Shown piece after piece: positions 14,654-23,176 of a stretch of DNA of 34,762 bases. Source of the stretch: Paludibacteraceae bacterium (GTDB taxonomy: Bacteria; Bacteroidota; Bacteroidia; Bacteroidales; Paludibacteraceae). Below the pieces are notes generated by a model. The model was not told the origin of the DNA. It ran no database searches and worked only from the letters and a program-made list of their open reading frames with translations. Numbering within the stretch: position 1 is the stretch's first letter; each line of letters begins with the position of its first letter. The stretch covers positions 1-34,762 of the forward strand of contig JAKSNW010000018.1 in NCBI GenBank assembly GCA_024405895.1, written 5' to 3'. Both the position numbers and the translations under genes were made by a program.

Positions 14654-17086
14654 TCAACCCTTCTTGCGTCTACTCTGGAAAAGTGCCCTTCTAATCTTAT
14701 TCAGACGGCTTTCTTCCACATCATCATCGGTGTAATAATTGTGAGAACCGCCATAATTTCCGTAACCATAGCCGTAACCGTAGCCATAACCATAGCCGTA
14801 GCCATAACCAGACAGTTTACGTTGGTTCACATCGTTGACAACGACATGAAGATCGCTCACACAATCCTTCATCAATTGTTTTGTGAACGATTTGAATCCA
14901 GACATACTGGTCTTAGTACTACGAACCACTAAGAGGTTGATATCAGAGATAGGCATCAACGCATAGGCATCTGGCACGAGACCAAGAGGACTTGTATCTA
15001 TAATAATATAGTTGTATCGTTTTTTGAGTTCCTGCAACATATCCACGCAAGCCTGAGAGCGAATCAACTCAGCAGGATCAGGAGGAATGGTACCTACAGG
15101 GAGGAAATCGAAGCCGAATTCCGTATTCTTCATGATTACGTCATCAAGCGAGCAATTACCTATCATATAGTCCACAGAGCCTCTTTCCTGATAGGAGAAA
15201 CCGAGCAGGGCACGTTGACTCGGCTTACGAAGGTCAAAGTCAATAAGCAAGGTATTCTTGTTCATCAAGCCATAAGTAGCGGCAAAGTTCGCGGAGAAGA
15301 AACTCTTACCATCACCAGACTCTGCAGAAGTAATCGTAATCATCATTGGAGCCTTACGTTTCAAGATAAACTCAATACGGGTACGCAACGTACGCAATGA
15401 CTCCAAGAACACCGAATTAGGATAGTGAATGGCTGCAATGGTCTTGCGGCCGGTTTGCTGGTGTTGAACTTCACCAAGGACAGGGAAGTTGCAGCAACGC
15501 TCCACATCAGCCGATGTTTTGACGGTAAAGGAGAGGAATTCCTTCAAGATTACAAATGCCGTAGGAATCAACAAGCCAATCAAAAGGAACATCAGGTAAA
15601 CCTTCGATTTGTTGCCGCCGTTTGTCATCGACAGAACACGTGCTTCCTGAAGGATACGGTAGTCGGTTGTATTGGAGACCTTACGAATCTGTGATTCGAA
15701 ACGTTTTTGCAGCAGGAAGGTATAGTACGAGTCGTTGATTTTATACTGACGCTCGTAACTGATCATGCGTTGCTGTTTCTCTGGCAACTGACTCATCGCA
15801 AGGTTCAGCTTAGCGACCTCTGAGTTGAAGCTGTTGCGTTCAAGACGATATACCTGCTTAACATTATTCAAGACCTCCAACAAAGACTGACGGAGGTGAG
15901 CCATTTGTTTTGTGTAAACTTCGTAGTTCGGGTTTTTAGGACCAACCTCCATACGTTTTGTCTGAACAGTATTATACTGTCCAACCAAAGAAAGCAACGT
16001 AGGATCTGCCACGCCAAGACTTGAAGGTGCAACCAGTGCATTCTCATCCTCAGTTCCATGTGACAAATAGTCGGAGAGGTAACGGAAATACTTATCCTTA
16101 TTATCAAGTTCCAGACGTTTCTGATCAAGTGAATTTGTCTTGGTAATCAGTTCCTGAGAATAAGAGTTGATATCCAAGATATTATTTGACACACGATAGT
16201 TACGCATGCTATTCTCAGCAACGGCAAGTGAGTCGCCAAGATAAAGCAACTGATCGTCGATAAACTCAATAGTTCTTACCGCCTCACGGTTTTTCTCCTC
16301 GAGGTTATCAGCAAGGAACATAGTATCCAACGTATTCAAGAAGTCCTGGTCACGTTTAATATCGTTACTTACGAGCGAAATGCTGATAACTGAAGAACGG
16401 TCAGTTACGTAGCTCGCATTCAGTCGACCTGCAAACTCGCTGACCAAAGACTCTTCCGTGCGGAAACGGAAACCAAATGTGCGGTCTTTCAAGTCGGTGT
16501 AGATAGGTTCAACTTTCACAGAGAACACCTCATTACCGACAGGAACACCATAATTTCCATCCAAAGAGAAAACCTCATCTTTATCCCGAAGAGCTGTAAT
16601 ACGGAACTTATCCTTCGATTTTCCCTCAAATTTGAATATATAGCTATAAGCAGAGCCGCTAATGCTAAGTACCTCCATACTTACAGGAGGATTTTCATAA
16701 AGCGAGCGTTGACGGAAGCGGCCCATCTGGAAAAAGTCGATTTGCAGCTTCGGCATCTGTTGCACAGTCTTACGCATCATCTCATAGCTCTTGAGCATGA
16801 GGAGCACGTCGCTGTTGTTCGAGTAGCTGGCTGAGGCAAAGCCCTGCATAAAAGCATAGTCACGCGAATTCTGAGAGTTAGAAACCATCACTTTGGTTTC
16901 ACTCATATAAGTAGGCAACCATTTGCGGTTCTTAAGATAAGCCAATGACAATGCCACCAACACGGCAAGCACGAAAAGATACCAATAGTGGACGAAACGC
17001 GCCACCCACATCATAATATCAAACGAGGAGCTTTCCTCGGTGAAAACTTCGCCTTGCACGTATTTATTTGTTTGATTTTCTTCCAT
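14654..17086 (-). CDS. Wzc-type polysaccharide co-polymerase and tyrosine autokinase
   Basis: An 810-residue BY-kinase. Layout: transmembrane helix (about 33-50), Wzz-type periplasmic domain with coiled coils (about 55-490), second helix (about 496-515), cytoplasmic kinase with Walker A SAESGDGKS (587-595), Walker A' LLIDFDLRKP (612-621), and Walker B IIIDTSP (694-700). The C-terminal tyrosine cluster, the site of trans-autophosphorylation, is an alternating Gly-Tyr repeat (760-779) followed by two more Tyr (784-785). These kinases control chain length and export of capsule or exopolysaccharide with an outer-membrane Wza channel, and two Wza-like genes precede it. It starts 27 bases after the second of them. 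Confidence 0.94.
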   Translation of the reverse strand: MEENQTNKYVQGEVFTEESSSFDIMMWVARFVHYWYLFVLAVLVALSLAYLKNRKWLPTYMSETKVMVSNSQNSRDYAFMQGFASASYSNNSDVLLMLKSYEMMRKTVQQMPKLQIDFFQMGRFRQRSLYENPPVSMEVLSISGSAYSYIFKFEGKSKDKFRITALRDKDEVFSLDGNYGVPVGNEVFSVKVEPIYTDLKDRTFGFRFRTEESLVSEFAGRLNASYVTDRSSVISISLVSNDIKRDQDFLNTLDTMFLADNLEEKNREAVRTIEFIDDQLLYLGDSLAVAENSMRNYRVSNNILDINSYSQELITKTNSLDQKRLELDNKDKYFRYLSDYLSHGTEDENALVAPSSLGVADPTLLSLVGQYNTVQTKRMEVGPKNPNYEVYTKQMAHLRQSLLEVLNNVKQVYRLERNSFNSEVAKLNLAMSQLPEKQQRMISYERQYKINDSYYTFLLQKRFESQIRKVSNTTDYRILQEARVLSMTNGGNKSKVYLMFLLIGLLIPTAFVILKEFLSFTVKTSADVERCCNFPVLGEVQHQQTGRKTIAAIHYPNSVFLESLRTLRTRIEFILKRKAPMMITITSAESGDGKSFFSANFAATYGLMNKNTLLIDFDLRKPSQRALLGFSYQERGSVDYMIGNCSLDDVIMKNTEFGFDFLPVGTIPPDPAELIRSQACVDMLQELKKRYNYIIIDTSPLGLVPDAYALMPISDINLLVVRSTKTSMSGFKSFTKQLMKDCVSDLHVVVNDVNQRKLSGYGYGYGYGYGYGYGYGNYGGSHNYYTDDDVEESRLNKIRRALFQSRRKKG
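14750..14809 (-). repeat. Gly-Tyr codon repeat at the kinase C-terminus
   Basis: About eight tandem 6-base units (GGN TAY) encode residues 760-775 as an unbroken Gly-Tyr alternation, followed by an imperfect unit to residue 779. Third-base differences between units show it is not a very recent pure expansion. It supplies at least nine tyrosines in 19 residues. Confidence 0.85.
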
Positions 17087-17113
17087 TGTATGAATAGTTC
17101 GACAATGAGTTTA

Positions 17114-17914
17114 TTATTTTTCTGCTCCTGCTCTCTGTTTTACCTGCAAGATGAGGTTGGTCATCGTGGCCACAAAGCCTACAGACGAAGATATCATGCC
17201 AATGATATTCGAATAGGACGATGCTGCCCAGAATCGTTTAGCAGAGAGATCTACATAGATAATATCGTTAGGATAAACATAGTAGTATTCAGAATCGAGA
17301 ATTGAGAGCGTTCGGATATCAAACTCTTTGATTTCTGTTCCGTGTGGTGTTTCACGAATAATTTTCACATTCGAGAAATCGCCATACTCGCTTATATCGC
17401 CCGAAGCTGCCAAGGCTTGGAAGATAGTCAGTCGCTCTTTGTAAATAGGATAATAACCACGTTTTGCACTACCTATCACGCAGTAAGTGCTGGTATTGAG
17501 TGCCAGTTTCACGCGAATATCATCAGCAAAGCCCTTAAGTTGTTCTTCCACGTATCTTTCAGCCTCACGAAGTGTCTTGCCCGCCAGATTGACATGAGAG
17601 AGATGAGGAAGATCTGCCGTTCCGTCAGGATAGATTGTGTAAGTAAAGGTATTTGCGGAATTATTATTACCACCATTATCCATCGTAGGGAACAACGACA
17701 TCACATCTTTATTACTGCTTATCACACGAATCACCAATTCATCGTAAGGACGAAGTTTGTATTCCTGGTACACGCCCTGTTCATAAACAGGCAAGCCGCT
17801 ACGGTCTTGCAGGTAGCCATTGGCGCGTCGTGAATAACAGCCGGAGCACACCACTGTAACAACAATGCAGTAGCATACTATATATAATATATGTAATCTT
17901 GAGTTCTTCATCAT
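17114..17914 (-). CDS. Wza-type polysaccharide export lipoprotein (second copy)
   Basis: About 266 residues from ATG 17914 (MMKNSRLH). It has a lipoprotein signal peptide with lipobox VCSGC, then the polysaccharide export domain (YKLRPYDELVIRV) and a SLBB-type segment (GYYPIYKERLTIFQALAASGDISEY). A C-terminal hydrophobic helix (SNIIGMISSSVGFVATM) would cross the outer membrane as in Wza. An in-frame upstream ATG at 17941 overlaps the preceding gene by 17 bases and gives an unusually polar N-terminus, so I prefer 17914. It is a paralogue of the preceding gene and directly precedes the tyrosine kinase. Confidence 0.88.
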   Translation of the reverse strand: MMKNSRLHILYIVCYCIVVTVVCSGCYSRRANGYLQDRSGLPVYEQGVYQEYKLRPYDELVIRVISSNKDVMSLFPTMDNGGNNNSANTFTYTIYPDGTADLPHLSHVNLAGKTLREAERYVEEQLKGFADDIRVKLALNTSTYCVIGSAKRGYYPIYKERLTIFQALAASGDISEYGDFSNVKIIRETPHGTEIKEFDIRTLSILDSEYYYVYPNDIIYVDLSAKRFWAASSYSNIIGMISSSVGFVATMTNLILQVKQRAGAEK

Positions 17915-17924
17915 TTCCGTGGGG

Positions 17925-18692
17925 TTATCTAAAGCGTTCAACTAATCCCCACACCAACATTCCAAGCGAAACGGTGGAAAGCACTGTGGATATCAAACCG
18001 GTGATGTGACGCACTCCAAAATACTTAGCATTAGAGAATTGCACATATATCACATCATTCGGTTGAATATAATAATACTCCGAATTGATGATTGATTCGC
18101 TACGCAAGTCAAACTCCTTGACTACCGTGCCGTTGACGGTCTGGCGAATCAGTTTTATTTTTGTGCGGTCGGAATAATCCGAGAGGTCGCCACTCATGGC
18201 AAGCGCCTGGAAGATATTCAGTTGTTCCTTAGGAATAGTATATCTGCCGGCACCGCTCTCCCCTATTATTGAGAACGTTCCATTGGCAAGACGAACATCC
18301 ACCGTAAACGTATTCATCATATCCTTCAAAGCATCCTCAAGGGTTGCCTTAACCTCACGCAATGTCTTACCCAGCACAGGTACAGAGCCTACATAAGGGA
18401 AATTGATTGTTCCGTCTTCTTCAACAAGATAAAGATAGAGACGTGAATGTGCATTATCGCCATTGAGACGGATCTGTCGACGACCGTTGTTAAAAAGCTG
18501 TTCGTCCGACTCAACCATTGAGCTCACGCGAACATCCAGATAGTCGCCCCGTTGCATCGTGTACTCAGAAAAAGGCACACTATCATACTGCGGAAGCGAA
18601 CTACGTTTCTGCAAATAGTTGTAATTGCTGCGCGAAACACACGAGCAAAGACTCACAACCATCAATAAATAAAGGAGATATCTAAACTTCAT
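17925..18692 (-). CDS. Wza-type polysaccharide export lipoprotein (first copy)
   Basis: A 255-residue protein with lipobox LCSC at about residues 15-18, the export domain (YTMQRGDYLDVRVSS), a SLBB-like segment (GRYTIPKEQLNIFQALAMSGDLSDY in part) and a C-terminal hydrophobic helix (about 230-252). It belongs to the outer-membrane polysaccharide export family that forms the Wza channel. It is the first gene of the module, with its own promoter. Shared phrases with the next gene (NIFQALA.SGD, YYY.PNDIIYV) show an old tandem duplication. Confidence 0.9.
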   Translation of the reverse strand: MKFRYLLYLLMVVSLCSCVSRSNYNYLQKRSSLPQYDSVPFSEYTMQRGDYLDVRVSSMVESDEQLFNNGRRQIRLNGDNAHSRLYLYLVEEDGTINFPYVGSVPVLGKTLREVKATLEDALKDMMNTFTVDVRLANGTFSIIGESGAGRYTIPKEQLNIFQALAMSGDLSDYSDRTKIKLIRQTVNGTVVKEFDLRSESIINSEYYYIQPNDVIYVQFSNAKYFGVRHITGLISTVLSTVSLGMLVWGLVERFR

Positions 18693-18724
18693 AGATAATT
18701 ACCCAAAGCCTATTGTTGGACTTG

Positions 18725-18754
18725 CAAAGATAACACAAATACTCGGAATAACAA
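18725..18754 (-). promoter_or_regulatory. Promoter of the polysaccharide export module
   Basis: On the minus strand TTG (18754-18752), 19 bases, TATCTTTG (18732-18725), 32 bases before the start of the first Wza gene. It is a complete match to the Bacteroidota consensus. Confidence 0.8.
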
Positions 18755-18915
18755 GCAACAATTTTTATCTTCTTTGAACAATACTATAATTAATAAAGAA
18801 ATTGCAATTGGGCAATAGGCTGAAAATGGAACATTTTGCTCCTCTTGAAACGAAATGAACAACAGTAATGCTATTTTAACCCCTAAAACATACGCCATAA
18901 ACCAACGAAAAGCCG

Positions 18916-18923
18916 TACCTTTG
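18916..18923 (+). promoter_or_regulatory. Probable -7 element of the prs promoter
   Basis: TACCTTTG, 43 bases before the prs ATG. No TTG is present at 19-21 bases upstream, so only half of the consensus is seen. Confidence 0.55.
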
Positions 18924-18966
18924 CAGTGCAAAACAAAAAAGTACTCCCAAACAAACACACACAAAC

Positions 18967-19908
18967 ATGGCAACAGAACTTCCATACAAAATTTTCACGG
19001 GAAGAAAGAGTAAGTATCTGGCCGACAAGATTTGCGAACATCTCAACACAAACCTCGGCAACTCTACCACCCAACAGTTCTCTGATGGCGAATTTGCCGT
19101 ATGGTACAACGAGACCGTTCGCGGCCGCTACGTTTATATCGTTCAATCAACATGTCCAAATGCAGACAACCTCATGGAACTGCTTTTGATGATTGACGCA
19201 GCAAAACGTGCTTCAGCCTACAAAATCATTGCAGTAATTCCTTATTTCGGTTGGGCTCGTCAGGACCGCAAAGACAAACCACGTGTTTCTATCGGCGCAA
19301 AACTGATGGCAGACCTTTTGAGTGCTGCAGGTGTTGACCGCATCATCACCATGGACCTCCATGCTGATCAGATTCAAGGTTTCTTCAACGTTCCTGTTGA
19401 CCATCTCTACGCTTCATCAGTATTCGTTCCATTCATCCGTAGCCTCAAACTGAAAGACCTCGTAATCGCTTCACCAGACGTTGGCGGTTCAAAACGTGCC
19501 AGCACCTATGCTAAGCACCTCGAGGCTCCACTGGTACTTTGCCACAAGACCCGCGAAAAAGCTAACGTCGTTAGCGACATGCGTATCATCGGTGATGTAA
19601 AAGGCAAAGATGTTGTCATCATCGACGATATGGCTGATACCGCAGGAACACTCTGCAAAGCAGCTAACCTGATGAAAGAAAACGGCGCAAAGAGCGTTCG
19701 CGCTATCGTTACACACCCAGTTCTTTCTGGCAAAGCTTATGAGAACCTCAATGCTTCAGAACTTGAGGAACTCATCTGCACAGACTCAATTCCATGCGAT
19801 ACCGCAAAATGCCCAAAAATCCGCGTTATCTCTATCGCAGGGATGTTTGCTGACGCTATCCAAAGCGTTTACAACAACCAATCAATCAGCTCACACTATC
19901 TTCTCTAA
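18967..19908 (+). CDS. prs: Ribose-phosphate pyrophosphokinase
   Basis: A 313-residue PRPP synthetase that makes phosphoribosyl pyrophosphate from ribose 5-phosphate and ATP for nucleotide, His and Trp synthesis. Family features: FSDGEFAVWYNE near residue 40, the metal/ATP region TMDLHADQIQGFF with VPVDHLYA, and the PRPP-binding loop VVIIDDMADTAGTL. Length is normal for a class I enzyme. It is single, divergent from the polysaccharide export genes, and followed by a strong terminator. Confidence 0.97.
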   Translation: MATELPYKIFTGRKSKYLADKICEHLNTNLGNSTTQQFSDGEFAVWYNETVRGRYVYIVQSTCPNADNLMELLLMIDAAKRASAYKIIAVIPYFGWARQDRKDKPRVSIGAKLMADLLSAAGVDRIITMDLHADQIQGFFNVPVDHLYASSVFVPFIRSLKLKDLVIASPDVGGSKRASTYAKHLEAPLVLCHKTREKANVVSDMRIIGDVKGKDVVIIDDMADTAGTLCKAANLMKENGAKSVRAIVTHPVLSGKAYENLNASELEELICTDSIPCDTAKCPKIRVISIAGMFADAIQSVYNNQSISSHYLL

Positions 19909-19931
19909 TCAGAAGAGTTTGTTGATAACCA

Positions 19932-19966
19932 CAGAGGCAAGCCGTTCTACGGTTTGCCTCTTTTTT
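19932..19966 (+). terminator. Intrinsic terminator of prs
   Basis: AGAGGCAAGCCG (19932-19943) pairs with CGGTTTGCCTCT (19949-19960) through 11 Watson-Crick pairs and one G-T, then a run of T to 19966. Confidence 0.92.
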
Positions 19967-20256
19967 TCATCATCACTTCAAGGAATCAGCCTACCAGATT
20001 GTTTTATAGAAAGACACGGAACAACGGCAACGATTTTTTCTTCAGCACATTAGCCCAACGAACGGTTTGGAACAAGCAGACAATATAACAACAAAATACA
20101 AAACGGTTTTTGCCATTTTCATCAGCAAAACAGAGACTATCAAACCGTAGTACACAATCGTAACAGCAGAATGAAAGCTGCTATACTTCAGGAACCGGAT
20201 TTACCAACCAACTATCAACAGCCAATCAGTATCACCCTTTAGGGCTATACGTTCAA

Positions 20257-20309
20257 GAAAAACAAAGTGGATTTCCACACTCGGACCATCCGATTTTAGA
20301 AATCCACTT
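20257..20309 (-). terminator. Compound hairpin, probable terminator of the fucP unit
   Basis: Outer stem AAGTGGATTT (20265-20274) with AAATCCACTT (20300-20309); inner hairpin TCGGA-CCA-TCCGA (20281-20293). On the minus strand it is followed by TTTGTTTTTC and lies 82 bases after the permease stop. Confidence 0.65.
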
Positions 20310-20391
20310 GACACCAGTAGCTAAAGACCGGCGAATTCCTTTTGTCAACTCTAAGCCTTGCAGCAAGTTGACACTATGGAAAACACAATTA

Positions 20392-21585
20392 TTACTTGTG
20401 ACTACGTTTATGAAGCAGGCAACCAAAGACCAGCACGAAAACAAAGCAGCACAATGGTAGCACAAAGCCAAAACTGATACTGTTCTCACCAATCCTACCC
20501 ATAACGACAGGAGCAATGGCACCTCCCACAATCGACATGGTCAGCAGCGAAGAAGCCAATGCCGTATGCTCTCCCGCCAAAACAATGCTTTGCGAGAAAA
20601 TGGTTGGAAACATCACACTCTCAAAGAAAAAGCATAGACAGAGGGCAACAACAGAGAAAATGCCATGATTGGCAATCACAGCCAGCATGCAAGCTACTGC
20701 GCCAAGTGCGCATATTATCAGCAGTTTGGCAGGAGCCACACGACTCATCACTGCAGTACCCAACAGACGACCGAGCATAAACAATGCCATACCGCCAAAT
20801 GACAGCAAGACAGCAGCCATTCGAGGTGTCATGTCTGGCAAACTTTCCAAAACGAAATTGATAAAGAAACTATTGATACCAGTCTGAGCTGCCACATAGA
20901 GCATCAAGGTCAATATGCCAAAAAGAAACAAACCATTACGCCAAAGCATTCCAGACTGCGTATCAGCCACATCCGCTTGTTTTTCCACAGAAATCTCCGG
21001 CAGTTTCACAAAGACAAAAACCACAGCCAAGACAGCCACCACGCAGCCAATCAACGCATAAGGAAGTGCCAGGTTGCTGTCTTCGCCAAAAATCAGCAAG
21101 CCACCAAGCAGTGGGCCGACAATCCAACCTAAGCCATTGAATGACTGAGCGAGATTCAATCGTCTTGACGCATCGGCAGAGTCGCCCATGATGGAGACGT
21201 AAGGATTTGACGATGTTTCCAGACAGGTCAAACCGCATCCTATCACAAAAAGAGAGAATAGGAAAAACGGGAACGACATCAGCCTGCTACCAGGAATAAA
21301 CAGAAAAGCACCGATGGCAAACAGCGTCAATCCCACGATGATACCACGACGGTAGCCCCACTTGCGGATTATCCAGCCGGCAGGCAAAGCCATAAGGAAA
21401 TAGCCGCCATAAACCATGGTTTGGACCAATCCCGACTGTGCCTTCGATATCTCCAACACCGTCTGAAAGTGTTTGTTAAGCACATCGAGTATGCTATGGG
21501 CTACACCCCAAAGCAAAAACAATGATGCCACCAGAAAAAACGGAGCTATATAGTTTACGCCTTGTTTGGTTTTGAACATCGACAT
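20392..21585 (-). CDS. FucP-family sugar:proton symporter
   Basis: A 397-residue MFS transporter with about 12 hydrophobic helices. The FucP-type signatures are FLLWGVAHSILDVLNKHFQ in helix 1, YGGYFLMALPAGW, CLETSSNPYVS, and LAQSFNGLGWIVGP. FucP homologues import L-fucose and related sugars with protons; the exact sugar is not readable from sequence. The ATG at 21585 (MSMFKTKQG) lies ten bases after the mutarotase stop; the longer frame to 21615 starts with TTG and overlaps that gene, so I reject it. It is the last gene of the three-gene sugar unit. Confidence 0.88.
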   Translation of the reverse strand: MSMFKTKQGVNYIAPFFLVASLFLLWGVAHSILDVLNKHFQTVLEISKAQSGLVQTMVYGGYFLMALPAGWIIRKWGYRRGIIVGLTLFAIGAFLFIPGSRLMSFPFFLFSLFVIGCGLTCLETSSNPYVSIMGDSADASRRLNLAQSFNGLGWIVGPLLGGLLIFGEDSNLALPYALIGCVVAVLAVVFVFVKLPEISVEKQADVADTQSGMLWRNGLFLFGILTLMLYVAAQTGINSFFINFVLESLPDMTPRMAAVLLSFGGMALFMLGRLLGTAVMSRVAPAKLLIICALGAVACMLAVIANHGIFSVVALCLCFFFESVMFPTIFSQSIVLAGEHTALASSLLTMSIVGGAIAPVVMGRIGENSISFGFVLPLCCFVFVLVFGCLLHKRSHK

Positions 21586-21595
21586 ATCAATAAGA

Positions 21596-21934
21596 TTATT
21601 TCTTATCCAACTCAAAAATCTTCTCCATCAATTGCCACTTCTCCGTTGAAGGTACATTAGGGTCACAGCCCTGAAACTGCGCTACATAGGCTTCCCATTC
21701 AGCCTGGCGTGGCAACGTTGCCAAACGGGCATTATCCTTTACCCAATCAAAATCATCCACCGTATCGCAAATCATAAAGAGCGTTGTTCCCTTGCGGAAA
21801 ATCTGCATATCAAGGATGCCGACACTACGGATACCTTGCTGAATTTCAGGCCACACATGAGCATGTGCCTCACAATATTGCTCTATGAGTTTCGGGTCGT
21901 CTTTGAGATTGAGAATCTGACAATAGCGTTTCAT
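21596..21934 (-). CDS. L-rhamnose mutarotase (RhaM/COG3254) family protein
   Basis: A 112-residue protein of the RhaM fold. The conserved N-terminal motif appears as AHAHVWPE (residues 23-30), in which H24 aligns with the catalytic His of E. coli RhaM. The family interconverts alpha and beta anomers of L-rhamnose and, in several Bacteroidota clusters, L-fucose. Here it stands between a FucP-type permease and a kinase-like gene, so its job is probably to supply the anomer that the next enzyme needs. It starts one base after the fusion gene ends. Confidence 0.85.
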   Translation of the reverse strand: MKRYCQILNLKDDPKLIEQYCEAHAHVWPEIQQGIRSVGILDMQIFRKGTTLFMICDTVDDFDWVKDNARLATLPRQAEWEAYVAQFQGCDPNVPSTEKWQLMEKIFELDKK

Positions 21935-21935
21935 A

Positions 21936-23114
21936 TTACATACCTTTTCTACGGATATTCAACTTGATAGCCTCAGGATGTTTAGCCATAAAGGCAGAGA
22001 GGTCGTCAACCACGAGAGCAAGATAGCCTCCACCACCGGCACCAGCCATTTTCCATGCCAAAGCCTCATCGGCATATTTGCGGATATAATTCTCCACACC
22101 AGGCTGCATCATGGCAGGGAACATAGCCACCTGAGCATCGAACGAGGCTTTGAAATATTTGGCAAAGTCGGGCAGATTGCGGGCAATGATAGCATACCAG
22201 CATCCGTCGGCAGCATCTGCCAATCGTTCCACACCCTCCTTAGTGATGTTTTTGTTCAAGGTCACGTCAAGGCCTGCACGTCTTGGAAACATTTTCACCA
22301 TGCAGAAATGATGCTCCAACCATCGCAAAACCGTTTCGTCATGACAAGATTCAAGACGTTCCGGCCAGAATGCATTATTATAATAGTGACGACAGAGTCC
22401 TGGCATACAGATACCCAAAGCGTCCTGAGCGCCAGAAATATGTCCTTCACGTTTCGACGGATCGTTTTCGAAGCAGAATGCCAGCTTCGCAATCATTTCA
22501 GGATTGAAAGAAGGCAGCTGCACAGGCCATATCTTCTTCATCATATTACGGGTAGAGGTAGAAAGGCCGCAGCGCTCCTCTATCGGGAAACTCGGTTCGA
22601 GCGAAATTGTCAAAGCCCAGCCTGGTGCATAGCATGAGACATAAGGTTGGTCAATCCAAGTACCAGCCAAGTCGAGACGTGTTGGCAACTGCGACGTTTC
22701 CTTACGCAATGCCGTGGTAGAGCGAGCCTTAAGACCTGTGTCTGGCAGTCGCTGAAGCACCACATACTCAATGCCACGCTCTCGGCAGAACTCAGCTTTT
22801 ACATCGGAAGCACCGTCTTCGTTCACCACAAAGATGTCTGGTTTTACCACACGGTCTACGATGTCCACAAAGTCCATGATTCCGCTATTGGTATTGATAT
22901 AGGCATCAGTAACGTAACGAATGGCCTTAACCATATAGAGACGTTCGGTTTCCGAATAAACCGGCAGTCGGCCCTTATAGCCAAGAATGGTCTGATCGGA
23001 ACCGATACCTACATAGAGGTCACCGTATTGCGATGCCTCCTTGAAGAATGCCACGTGACCGCTGTGCAACATGTCATAGCAACCACTAACAAATACTTTC
23101 TTTCTTTTTTCCAT
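21936..23114 (-). CDS. Nucleotidyltransferase-GHMP kinase fusion protein
   Basis: 392 residues in two domains. Residues 4-140 form a cytidylyltransferase-like Rossmann domain: FVSGCYDMLHSGH with HxGH at 17-20, VGIGSD, and RSTTALR (131-137) as the ISSTxIR-type motif. Residues about 143-392 resemble a GHMP sugar kinase: RLDLAGTWID (146-155, motif 1), CGLSTST (182-188, a degenerate GLGSS motif 2), GAQDALG (228-234) and AGAGGGGY (357-364, motif 3). The kinase part is shorter than most. The layout parallels HldE (sugar kinase plus HxGH transferase) but with a different kinase family. The ATG at 23114 is chosen because a promoter lies between it and the in-frame ATG at 23171. Substrate unknown; a fucose- or heptose-like sugar is the best guess from its neighbours. 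Confidence 0.8.
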   Translation of the reverse strand: MEKRKKVFVSGCYDMLHSGHVAFFKEASQYGDLYVGIGSDQTILGYKGRLPVYSETERLYMVKAIRYVTDAYINTNSGIMDFVDIVDRVVKPDIFVVNEDGASDVKAEFCRERGIEYVVLQRLPDTGLKARSTTALRKETSQLPTRLDLAGTWIDQPYVSCYAPGWALTISLEPSFPIEERCGLSTSTRNMMKKIWPVQLPSFNPEMIAKLAFCFENDPSKREGHISGAQDALGICMPGLCRHYYNNAFWPERLESCHDETVLRWLEHHFCMVKMFPRRAGLDVTLNKNITKEGVERLADAADGCWYAIIARNLPDFAKYFKASFDAQVAMFPAMMQPGVENYIRKYADEALAWKMAGAGGGGYLALVVDDLSAFMAKHPEAIKLNIRRKGM

Positions 23115-23141
23115 CTTGCAGATGCTGAGTTTTTGACAATG

Positions 23142-23149
23142 CAAAGATA
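23142..23149 (-). promoter_or_regulatory. Probable -7 element for the sugar operon
   Basis: TATCTTTG on the minus strand, 27 bases before the ATG at 23114. There is no TTG at 19-21 bases upstream. Its position decides the start of the fusion gene, because 23171 lies upstream of it. Confidence 0.6.
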
Positions 23150-23176
23150 GCACTTTTTGTCCGAATCGCATCCTCC

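Larger units (their letters stand above)
19909..20391. other. 483-base intergenic region between prs and fucP
   Basis: It holds the prs terminator at its left end and a compound hairpin that probably ends the fucP unit at its right. Between about 19967 and 20256 I see no convincing gene, promoter or RNA, only a loose long-range inverted repeat (ACGGTTT near 20102, AAACCGT near 20142) and a small AGCAG/CTGCT hairpin near 20166-20181. Confidence 0.6.

Noticed and set aside
19967-20256. Possible small RNA or gene remnant between prs and fucP
   Set aside because: Only loose inverted repeats are present, with no promoter consensus and no terminator separate from those of the flanking genes.
20253-20531. 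Minus-strand frame overlapping the fucP end and its terminator
   Set aside because: It overlaps the permease in another frame and crosses the compound hairpin; no independent support.
23115-23171. Longer form of the nucleotidyltransferase-kinase protein starting at 23171
   Set aside because: Its first codons lie upstream of, and across, the TATCTTTG promoter element at 23142-23149, so they are unlikely to be transcribed from it.
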